From NCBI GenBank assembly GCA_964563495.1, contig CAZLYK010000234.1:1-5094 (forward strand): DNA of 5,094 bases, given 5' to 3'. The translations under genes and the position numbers were made by a program. This stretch comes from CAZLYK01 sp964563495 (GTDB lineage Bacteria > Acidobacteriota > Blastocatellia > RBC074). Of this stretch, positions 1 to 5,094 are shown piece after piece; the first letter of the stretch is position 1; each line of letters starts with the position of its first letter. The notes below the pieces were generated by a model. That model saw only the letters and a list, made by a program, of their open reading frames with translations, was not told the origin of the DNA and made no database searches.

Positions 1-21
1 TCATGTCAATCCCGTCTATTC

Positions 22-30
22 AAAGGAGAG
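22..30 (+). promoter_or_regulatory. Ribosome binding site deciding the gatB start
   Basis: AAAGGAGAG contains AGGAG at 24-28, 7 nt before the GTG at 36. This is near-optimal Shine-Dalgarno complementarity and spacing, and it is the main reason to prefer the GTG over the in-frame ATG at position 3. Confidence 0.7.
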
Positions 31-35
31 AATCA

Positions 36-1505
36 GTGAAAGAAGGTTGGGAAGCCGTGATCGGTCTGGAGGTCCATTCGCAACTCAAGACCGATTCGAA
101 GATCTTTTGCCGTTGTTCGACGTCATTCGGGAGCGAGCCGAATCAAAATACCTGCCCGGTCTGTCTGGGGTTGCCCGGTGCCCTCCCGGTCCTCAACCGC
201 CAGGCGGTGGTCTACGCGGGGAAGGCGGCGATTGCGCTCAACCTGAAGATCAATCAGGAATCGATCTTCGCGCGCAAAAACTATTTCTATCCCGATCTGC
301 CGAAAGGTTATCAAATTTCTCAGTTCGACCAGCCCTTCTCCGAGCACGGGACGATCGAGATCCTGACCAGCGAGCGGGATGAGGGCGGTCGCCCGGTAGC
401 ATGGCGGCTCAAGCGTTTCGGCATCACGCGCGCCCACATCGAAGAGGACGCCGGAAAGTCTATCCACGAGATCGGCGATCCGGACAAATCGCACGTCGAT
501 TTGAATCGCGCTGGGACTCCGCTGCTCGAGATTGTCAGCGAGCCCGATTTCCGCTCGAGCTGGGAAGCCTACGATTATGTCAACTTCCTGCGTCGCACTT
601 TGCAGTACATCGACGTCTGCGATGGAAACATGGAGGAGGGGAACCTGCGTTGTGACGCCAATGTCTCGGTCAGACGCTCAGGCGAGACCAGGCTGGGGAC
701 CAAGGCCGAAATCAAGAACGTCAATTCGCTGCGCTTCCTGCAAAAAGCCATCGACTACGAGATTGACCGCCAGATAGCCCTGATCGAAGCCGGTGGGAAA
801 GTCGTTCAGGAGACACGGCTCTGGAACGAGAAAGATGGCAGGACCTACACTATGCGCTCGAAGGAGGAGGCGCACGATTACCGTTATTTTCCCGAGCCCG
901 ATCTTCCGCCGCTCGAGGTCAGTCAGGCCTGGGTTGAGAGCCTGCGCAAACAACTGCCGGAATTACCCGAGGCGAGACGCCGGCGGATGATCAGTGAATA
1001 CGATCTCTCGGCCGATGAGGCTTTTACTCTGACCGGGCAGCGCGAGCTGGCCGATTATTTCGAGGCCGTCGCCAAAGCCGCGGGCAACCGTCGCGCAGCC
1101 GCCAACTGGATCCTCTCCGAGTTGCTCCGCGAGTTGACGAAGGCCAGGATGGATATTACCGAGTGCCCGATCTCGGCGTCGGGCCTGGGGGCTCTGATTC
1201 GGCTGATCGACGATCAGACGATCTCCGGTAAGATCGCCAAAGATATCTTCCCCGAGATGTTCGCCACCGGTAAGCCTCCGGCCGAGATCGTCAAGGAGAA
1301 AGGTTTGGTCCAGATCACCGACGCCGGAGCGATTGAAAAGATCGTCGATCAGGTGATCGCGGCCAACCCGAAACAGTTTGAGCAGTATCGATCCGGCAAG
1401 ACGGCCTTGCTCGGTTTCTTTGTCGGCCAGGTCTTGAAGTCCTCGGGAGGCAAAGCCAATCCGCAGGCGGTCAATGACATCCTCAAGCAGAAACTCGATG
1501 GTTGA
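36..1505 (+). CDS. gatB: Aspartyl/glutamyl-tRNA(Asn/Gln) amidotransferase subunit B
   Basis: GatB is the subunit of the cytoplasmic GatCAB complex that activates misacylated Glu-tRNA(Gln) or Asp-tRNA(Asn) by phosphorylation so that ammonia from GatA can amidate it. The family signatures run in order, numbered from the GTG at 36: GLEVHSQL at 10-17, the zinc-type cysteines C25, C27, C40 and C43, YPDLPKGYQISQ at 85-96, HIEEDAGK at 134-141, DLNRAGTPLLEIVSEPD at 155-171 and EGNLRCDANVSVR at 201-213. The C-terminal third is the helical GatB/YqeY tRNA-binding region. The length of 489 aa is normal for the family. I chose GTG 36 because AAAGGAGAG (22-30) gives a strong ribosome site with AGGAG 7 nt upstream, and homologues begin just before the EAVIGLEVH stretch. 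The in-frame ATG at 3 would give 500 aa and has no visible ribosome site, although the window edge hides most of its upstream sequence. The next gene follows after 12 nt. No defects are seen. The family call is very secure; the start is less so. Confidence 0.97.
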   Translation: MKEGWEAVIGLEVHSQLKTDSKIFCRCSTSFGSEPNQNTCPVCLGLPGALPVLNRQAVVYAGKAAIALNLKINQESIFARKNYFYPDLPKGYQISQFDQPFSEHGTIEILTSERDEGGRPVAWRLKRFGITRAHIEEDAGKSIHEIGDPDKSHVDLNRAGTPLLEIVSEPDFRSSWEAYDYVNFLRRTLQYIDVCDGNMEEGNLRCDANVSVRRSGETRLGTKAEIKNVNSLRFLQKAIDYEIDRQIALIEAGGKVVQETRLWNEKDGRTYTMRSKEEAHDYRYFPEPDLPPLEVSQAWVESLRKQLPELPEARRRRMISEYDLSADEAFTLTGQRELADYFEAVAKAAGNRRAAANWILSELLRELTKARMDITECPISASGLGALIRLIDDQTISGKIAKDIFPEMFATGKPPAEIVKEKGLVQITDAGAIEKIVDQVIAANPKQFEQYRSGKTALLGFFVGQVLKSSGGKANPQAVNDILKQKLDG

Positions 1506-1517
1506 ACCCTACTACTT

Positions 1518-2168
1518 ATGAAAGCGATAAAAACATTCATTGCAATTGGATTGAGCTTATTCGTCGTGTCCTGCTCTGGCGCGCCGAAATCGAATGAGAG
1601 CGCGACATCGACAGCGGTCAGGCCGACGCCGGCACCCGTCACGCTGGCCACGCCGAACCCGGCGGTGACCGATGATCAGATCGCGGTGATCGAGACCGAA
1701 TACGGTAAGATCAAGATCAGGTTCTATCCGGATGTCGCCCCGCGCCACGTCGAGAACTTCAAGAAGCTGGCGAGCGAAAAATTCTTCGACGGGCTGGCCT
1801 TTCATCGCGTTATCCCGGACAACATCATCCAGGGCGGCGATCCGACAACGCGCAGCGGAGATCCGAGCCGGTGGGGAATGGGAATGCCAGGGCAGCCGAC
1901 GGTGCCGGCTGAATTCAGCACTCGCCCGTTTGTCAAAGGCACTGTCGGAATGGCGCGGCGCGGCGGCGACAACAACAGCGCGACCAGCCAGTTCTTTATC
2001 TGTCTGACCGAACATCCGGAATGGAACGGCCAGTACACCGTCTTCGGCGAAGTGGTTCAGGGACTGGAGACGGTTCGCTTGATCTCGAATGCACCCAGCG
2101 ATCCGTCATCTCAGAAGGTCAAAGAAAAAGTCGTCATGAGCCGCGTCTATCTCGAGAACAAGAAATAG
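1518..2168 (+). CDS. Cyclophilin-type peptidyl-prolyl cis-trans isomerase, predicted lipoprotein
   Basis: This protein is predicted to catalyse cis-trans isomerisation of prolyl peptide bonds, helping proteins fold outside the cytoplasm. Residues 1-19 form a lipoprotein signal: basic MKAIK, a hydrophobic stretch, then the lipobox VVSC with the acylated cysteine at C19. A Pro/Ala/Thr/Ser-rich linker follows to about residue 50, then one cyclophilin domain to the C-terminus. Conserved active-site elements are FHRVIPD at 95-101 (R97), IQGGD at 104-108 (Q105), GMAR at 144-147, SQFFI at 157-161 and W169 ahead of the YTVFGEV stretch at 173-179. The position that is histidine in human cyclophilin A (HVVFG) is Y173 here. 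All core catalytic positions are present, so activity is expected. The total of 216 aa fits a secreted single-domain bacterial cyclophilin. No clear Shine-Dalgarno lies in the 12-nt gap after gatB, so translation may depend on ribosomes coming from gatB. Which membrane it is anchored in cannot be told; S20 after the cysteine does not suggest inner-membrane retention if the Asp+2 rule applies. Confidence 0.93.
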   Translation: MKAIKTFIAIGLSLFVVSCSGAPKSNESATSTAVRPTPAPVTLATPNPAVTDDQIAVIETEYGKIKIRFYPDVAPRHVENFKKLASEKFFDGLAFHRVIPDNIIQGGDPTTRSGDPSRWGMGMPGQPTVPAEFSTRPFVKGTVGMARRGGDNNSATSQFFICLTEHPEWNGQYTVFGEVVQGLETVRLISNAPSDPSSQKVKEKVVMSRVYLENKK

Positions 2169-2217
2169 GGGGAGCAGTGTAATGCCGGTTTTTGGTGGCA
2201 AACAGACGGGGGAATGA

Positions 2218-2329
2218 GCGAAGGGGCGACGAGGGGACGGGGCGAAGGGGCGAAGGGGCGACGGGGCGACGGGGGGACGGGGCGAAGGGGCGACGGGGGG
2301 ACGGGGGGACGGGGCGAAGGGGCGATTGA
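2218..2329 (+). repeat. Left octamer tandem array, G-rich (13 units plus one degenerate)
   Basis: Thirteen consecutive 8-bp units follow the consensus G(C/G)GA(A/C)GGG, in strict 8-nt phase from 2218 to 2321. A degenerate unit GCGATTGA follows at 2322-2329. Variants are GCGAAGGG (5 copies: 2218, 2242, 2250, 2282, 2314), GCGACGGG (3: 2258, 2266, 2290), GGGACGGG (4: 2234, 2274, 2298, 2306) and GCGACGAG (1: 2226). The period is not a multiple of three, which supports a noncoding tract. Every unit but one carries a run of three or more guanines separated by 3-5 nt, so the plus strand and any sense RNA could form G-quadruplexes. Confidence 0.95.
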
Positions 2330-2357
2330 GCCTCCCCATCATTGAATTCATCAATAT
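2330..2357. other. Spacer between the two octamer arrays with a small palindrome
   Basis: This 28-nt spacer is much richer in A and T than its flanks. It contains the perfect palindrome TGAATTCA (2343-2350) and the short inverted pair ATTGA (2341-2345) / TCAAT (2351-2355). The inner ends of the two arrays also match each other: GGGGCGATTGA on the left pairs with TCAATATCGCCCC on the right, with a 2-nt bulge. The spacer would therefore be the tip of a long hairpin. Confidence 0.7.
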
Positions 2358-2453
2358 CGCCCCGTCGCCCCGTCGCCCCGTCGCCCCGTCGCCCAGTCGC
2401 CCAGTCGCCCAGTCGCCCAGTCGCCCCGTCGCCCAGTCGCCCCGTCCCCCAGT
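2358..2453 (-). repeat. Right octamer tandem array, C-rich on + (12 units)
   Basis: Twelve consecutive 8-bp units in strict phase: CGCCCCGT (6 copies: 2358, 2366, 2374, 2382, 2422, 2438), CGCCCAGT (5: 2390, 2398, 2406, 2414, 2430) and CCCCCAGT (1: 2446). On the minus strand the units read ACGGGGCG and ACTGGGCG, which is the same octamer family as the left array in opposite orientation. Homogeneous runs (four CGCCCCGT followed by four CGCCCAGT) look like recent slippage or unequal exchange. The array ends 52 nt before the first permease start. Confidence 0.95.
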
Positions 2454-2505
2454 CGCATAGCCTCTTGCCCCCAATAGCTGAATCAATGTCGAGCAACTGA
2501 AGGTC

Positions 2506-3732
2506 ATGAATTTCCTAGAAGCCATCAAATTAGCGACCGATGCGATCTGGTCGCACAAGCTGCGTTCATTTCTGACCCTGCTCGGAGTGATCTTCGGGGT
2601 GGCGACGGTGATCATCGTCGTTTCACTGATCGAAGGATTCAATAAATACGTCGATGAAAAGATCGCCAATATCGGGACGAACGCTTTCAGCGTCCAGAAG
2701 TTTTCCATCGATGATTTCTCCAATCTGGAAGCTTACGACAATGCGCGCCGCCGGAACAAAGACGTCAGGATGGAAGACCTCTATGCCCTGCGCGAGAGGG
2801 GCGGAGCGATCAAGCAGGCCGGGGCTCAGGAGCAGGAGATGTGCGAGCTGAAATTCGGCGGCGACGCGCTCTACGGCGTCAGCCTGCTCGCGATCACGGC
2901 CAATATGCTCGAGATTCAGAATACGGAGATCGCGGAAGGGCGCGCCTTCAACCCCTCCGAAGAGACCGGCGCCCGCCCGGTCTGCTTCATCGGCGCCGAC
3001 ATCGCCGAGAAATTCTTCCCGACGCGCAGCCCCGTGGGCGACAAGATCAAGGTCGACGGCCGCCCGTTTGAGATTCTCGGCGTCGCCAAGGCTACCGGCT
3101 CGGTCTTCGGCCAATCGCGCGATAAGTTTGTTTCGATTCCGATCACGACTTTTTTGAACATCTACGGTTCGCGCCGGTCGATCCAGCTCTTCGTCGTCTC
3201 GACCAGCGAAGCCACCTATCTGGATGCGATCGACGAGGCGCGCGTAGTCATGCGGACCCGCCGCAAGCTCTCGCCGAGCGAGAAGGACAATTTCGGAGTC
3301 ATCACTCCGAGCGCAGTCAACAACCTGCGCGAGAAGATCTTCGGAACGATCCAGACGGTCGCAGTCGGCGTCACTTCAATCGCGCTGGTCGTCGGTGGGA
3401 TCGTCATCATGAATATCATGCTCGTCAGCGTGACCGAGCGGACCAAGGAGATCGGACTTCGCAAAAGCCTCGGCGCGCGCCGGCGTGATATTCTCAAGCA
3501 GTTTCTCGCCGAATCGACGGCGCTCGCCCTGGTTGGAGGAGCGATCGGGGTGGGCGCGGCCTACGGCCTGGGCAAGCTTGTCTCGACGCTCACGCCGATT
3601 CCGACAGCCTTGCCATTGATCGCTGTCGGCACGGCTCTGCTCGTCTCCGGCGGTGTCGGACTGATCGCCGGAGTCTACCCGGCGTGGAGGGCGGCGCGGC
3701 TGGATCCGATCGTCGCCCTACGTTCTGAATGA
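2506..3732 (+). CDS. MacB/FtsX-type ABC transporter permease (first of pair)
   Basis: This 408-aa membrane subunit has MacB architecture but no nucleotide-binding domain. TM1 (about 22-42) follows the amphipathic start and the HKLRSFLT motif (17-24). A large extracytoplasmic MacB periplasmic-core domain spans about 45-275, including an IGADIAEKFFP stretch typical of the family. Three C-terminal helices (about 282-307, 336-358, 368-392) form the FtsX domain. The cytoplasmic coupling segment MNIMLVSVTERTKEIG begins at 302, and the protein ends in the usual PAWRAARLDPIVALRSE. Such permeases use ATP hydrolysis by a partner to move the periplasmic domain, driving efflux or lipoprotein or peptide handling; the substrate is unknown. 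ATG 2506 is the only start that keeps TM1 intact. GAAGG (2499-2503) sits just 2 nt away, so initiation looks weak. The second permease follows at once. The family call is secure; calling it macB itself is not justified without the ATPase domain. Confidence 0.93.
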   Translation: MNFLEAIKLATDAIWSHKLRSFLTLLGVIFGVATVIIVVSLIEGFNKYVDEKIANIGTNAFSVQKFSIDDFSNLEAYDNARRRNKDVRMEDLYALRERGGAIKQAGAQEQEMCELKFGGDALYGVSLLAITANMLEIQNTEIAEGRAFNPSEETGARPVCFIGADIAEKFFPTRSPVGDKIKVDGRPFEILGVAKATGSVFGQSRDKFVSIPITTFLNIYGSRRSIQLFVVSTSEATYLDAIDEARVVMRTRRKLSPSEKDNFGVITPSAVNNLREKIFGTIQTVAVGVTSIALVVGGIVIMNIMLVSVTERTKEIGLRKSLGARRRDILKQFLAESTALALVGGAIGVGAAYGLGKLVSTLTPIPTALPLIAVGTALLVSGGVGLIAGVYPAWRAARLDPIVALRSE

Positions 3733-3734
3733 GG
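3731..3734 (+). promoter_or_regulatory. Ribosome binding site for the second permease
   Basis: GAGG overlaps the stop codon of the first permease (TGA 3730-3732) and lies 6 nt before ATG 3741. It favours 3741 over the in-frame ATG at 3729, which overlaps the upstream stop as ATGA but has no Shine-Dalgarno. Either start implies translational coupling. Confidence 0.5.
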
Positions 3735-3740
3735 ATTGCG

Positions 3741-5003
3741 ATGAATCGTGGTGATTTTCTCGAAAATATCTGGATGGCTTTTGACACGCTCTGGGAGCAT
3801 AAACTCAGGTCATTCCTGACGATCCTCGGGGTGGTGGTCGGCACCATGACCGTCATCGTCATCGCCGCATTCGTCTCCGGCATCGATAATAGTGTCGCCA
3901 AGGAGATCGAATCATTCGGGACAAATTCAATCTACATCTTCAAATTCGATCCCGGATTCAACTTCAACCCTTCGGCGGAAGAGCGGATGCGCAAACCGAT
4001 CAGCCACGAGGACGCGCTGGCGATCGAGGCCGAATGCCCTTCGGTGATCAACGTCTCCGCCTTTATGTCTCCGGTCGATTTTATGCAGGGGCCGATGGCC
4101 GAGCGCATCAAGATCCGTTACCGGGAGACAGAGATGATCAACGCCACGGTCCAGGGGACTTTCCCCTCATATATCGATATGGGAGTGACCGAGGTCAGCG
4201 AGGGGCGGTTCTTCACCGAAGGAGAGAACTCCACCCGCGCCGACGTCTGCGTGATCGGCCGGGATGTAGCCAATACGCTCTTTCCGAACCTCAACGCGCT
4301 CGATCAGGAGATCACGGTCAATGGCCGCAACTATCGCGTAATCGGCGTCCTCAAGGCCCGCGAAAGCTTTATCACGCCGTCCGAGGATCCGGGAAATGAG
4401 AACAAAGCCGTCTATATTCCCTACGATACGATCCGTAAGATCTATCCGAATGTGAAAGAGAATTTCGTCATCGCGCAAGCGGAGCCGGGGAAACTCGAGC
4501 AGGCTCTCGATGAGATTCGCCAGGTCCTGCGAAAACGCCGCAAAGTCGCTTACAGCCAGGCGGACAATTTCGGCATCCAGACTTCGCAGGGGATCATCGA
4601 GCAGTTCAAGGCGATCACCGGGGGCGTCTTTCTGCTCATGGTCGCGATCTCCAGCGTCGGGTTGCTGATCGGCGGAATCGGCGTCATGAACATCATGCTC
4701 GTCAGCGTGACTGAGCGGACGAAGGAGATCGGGGTCCGCAAAGCGATCGGCGCAAAGAAACGCGACATTGTTCTCCAATTTCTCGTCGAAGCCGCCACGC
4801 TCACGGGACTGGGTGGAATCATCGGGATCATCCTGGGCTGGGGCATGGCTGAGATCGTCAAACTGATCATGCCGACTTACGTCCCGTTGTGGGCGCCGGT
4901 CGCCGGGTTTGTAGTCTCGGTCGGGCTGGGCGTCGGGTTCGGTTTGTGGCCGGCCTGGAAGGCCGCGAGGCTCGACCCGATCGAGGCTTTGCGTTATGAA
5001 TGA
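3741..5003 (+). CDS. MacB/FtsX-type ABC transporter permease (second of pair)
   Basis: This 420-aa paralogue has the same plan as the preceding gene. TM1 is at about 25-46 after an HKLRSFLT motif. The extracytoplasmic MacB core domain spans about 48-288 and includes CVIGRDVANTLFP and VNGRNYRVIGVLKA stretches. The FtsX domain has helices at about 292-318, 346-370 and 382-407, the coupling segment MNIMLVSVTERTKEIG begins at 316, and the C-terminus is PAWKAARLDPIEALRYE. It has no ATPase motif. The periplasmic domain differs markedly from its neighbour while the membrane ends are closely similar, which fits a heterodimer with two distinct outer halves; that is inference. The start is set at ATG 3741 (GAGG 6 nt upstream). 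An ATG at 3729 in an ATGA overlap would add four residues. No ATPase gene follows within the remaining 91 nt. The substrate is unknown. Confidence 0.93.
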   Translation: MNRGDFLENIWMAFDTLWEHKLRSFLTILGVVVGTMTVIVIAAFVSGIDNSVAKEIESFGTNSIYIFKFDPGFNFNPSAEERMRKPISHEDALAIEAECPSVINVSAFMSPVDFMQGPMAERIKIRYRETEMINATVQGTFPSYIDMGVTEVSEGRFFTEGENSTRADVCVIGRDVANTLFPNLNALDQEITVNGRNYRVIGVLKARESFITPSEDPGNENKAVYIPYDTIRKIYPNVKENFVIAQAEPGKLEQALDEIRQVLRKRRKVAYSQADNFGIQTSQGIIEQFKAITGGVFLLMVAISSVGLLIGGIGVMNIMLVSVTERTKEIGVRKAIGAKKRDIVLQFLVEAATLTGLGGIIGIILGWGMAEIVKLIMPTYVPLWAPVAGFVVSVGLGVGFGLWPAWKAARLDPIEALRYE

Positions 5004-5029
5004 GCATCCCCTCTGCAAAGCCTGGGTAC

Positions 5030-5094
5030 GCGGGCGCCCCGCCCGCACAGGTTGATGATCAGTCTCTCCGCCGGAACCTGCGGGCGGGGCGGCC
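5030..5094. repeat. GC-rich imperfect inverted repeat, truncated by the window edge
   Basis: GCCCCGCCCGC plus AGGTT (5036-5053, with a 2-nt insertion) is the reverse complement of AACCTGCGGGCGGGGC (5075-5090), leaving a 21-nt loop. The match continues outward past one mismatch (5032-5035 against 5091-5094) to the window end, so the element is probably longer. The left arm also holds a small hairpin of its own, GCGGGC (5030-5035) / GCCCGC (5041-5046). It starts 27 nt after the permease stop. No T-run is visible, so a classical intrinsic terminator is not supported. A REP-like dispersed repeat or a transcript-end stabilising structure are the alternatives. Confidence 0.75.

Larger units (their letters stand above)
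2169..2505. other. 337-nt intergenic region filled by opposed octamer arrays
   Basis: No credible gene lies between the isomerase and the first permease. The region consists of a short unique leader (2169-2217), a G-rich octamer array (2218-2329), an AT-richer spacer (2330-2357), a C-rich octamer array (2358-2453) and a 52-nt unique leader (2454-2505) before the permease start. Open frames crossing it on the minus strand translate into repeating low-complexity Arg/Gly/Asp or Pro/Ser/Arg peptides, as expected from any 8-bp repeat, and I do not regard them as genes. I find no convincing sigma-70 promoter for the permeases in the unique leader. Confidence 0.85.

Noticed and set aside
2169..2205. 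Intrinsic terminator after the isomerase (GCCGGTTTTTGGTGGC)
   Set aside because: The possible stem is only a few imperfect pairs, and the T-run falls inside the loop rather than after the stem.
2218..2453. CRISPR array
   Set aside because: The 8-bp units are contiguous with no unique spacers, and the arrays face each other. This is tandem satellite-like DNA, not repeat-spacer DNA.
2454..2505. Sigma-70 promoter for the permease pair (TTGCCC at 2465)
   Set aside because: No acceptable -10 hexamer is found at 16-18 nt spacing, so the match is too weak to report.
2106..2723. Minus-strand open frame of 205 codons crossing the octamer arrays
   Set aside because: It overlaps both the end of the isomerase and the start of the permease. 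Its middle is a low-complexity translation of the octamer, and a second minus-strand frame (2134-2496) gives equally repetitive peptides. No start signal or protein family is seen.
4167..5048. Long minus-strand open frame of 293 codons opposite the second permease
   Set aside because: It is a shadow of the GC-rich permease reading frame, rich in Arg, Asp and Pro with no recognisable domain. The plus-strand gene is unambiguous.
1..5094. Cyanobacterial origin, suggested by the short tandem repeats
   Set aside because: I did not find the HIP1 octamer GCGATCGC that is abundant in many cyanobacteria, and the permease pair and codon use fit an Acidobacteriota-like genome better. This remains a judgement, not proof.
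5024..5094. Start of an insertion sequence or tRNA gene at the right edge
   Set aside because: No coding start, target-site duplication, cloverleaf or T-loop motif is visible; only a GC-rich inverted repeat is supported.

Overview
This is a GC-rich bacterial window with all four recognisable genes on the + strand. It combines housekeeping translation and protein-folding genes with a pair of envelope ABC-transporter permeases. The taxon cannot be fixed from sequence alone. The codon bias towards GC-ending codons, the tandem ATPase-less MacB-type permeases, the octamer repeat tract and the GC-rich dispersed-type inverted repeat together suggest an Acidobacteriota-like bacterium, possibly Blastocatellia. 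That assignment is inference. A GatCAB amidotransferase fits most bacteria that lack a glutaminyl- or asparaginyl-tRNA synthetase.

Layout: (1) 36-1505 is gatB, subunit B of Asp/Glu-tRNA amidotransferase, nearly complete or complete at the left edge. (2) 1518-2168 is a cyclophilin-type peptidyl-prolyl isomerase with a lipoprotein signal peptide, only 12 nt after gatB and so probably in the same transcript. (3) 2169-2505 is a 337-nt intergenic region dominated by two opposed arrays of an 8-bp repeat. The arrays are G-rich on the left and C-rich on the right and could fold into a hairpin of about 100 bp. (4) 2506-3732 and 3741-5003 are two paralogous MacB/FtsX-type permeases, back to back and translationally coupled. 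No ATPase or membrane-fusion partner lies in the window. (5) 5004-5094 is noncoding and holds a GC-rich imperfect inverted repeat cut off by the window edge.

Functionally, gatB acts in aminoacyl-tRNA synthesis. The lipoprotein isomerase probably assists folding outside the cytoplasm. The two permeases probably form a heterodimeric membrane unit that needs an ATPase encoded elsewhere. The octamer tract separates the gatB-isomerase unit from the permease unit and is the most unusual object here. The genes themselves belong to well-known families; I see no clearly new multi-gene system.
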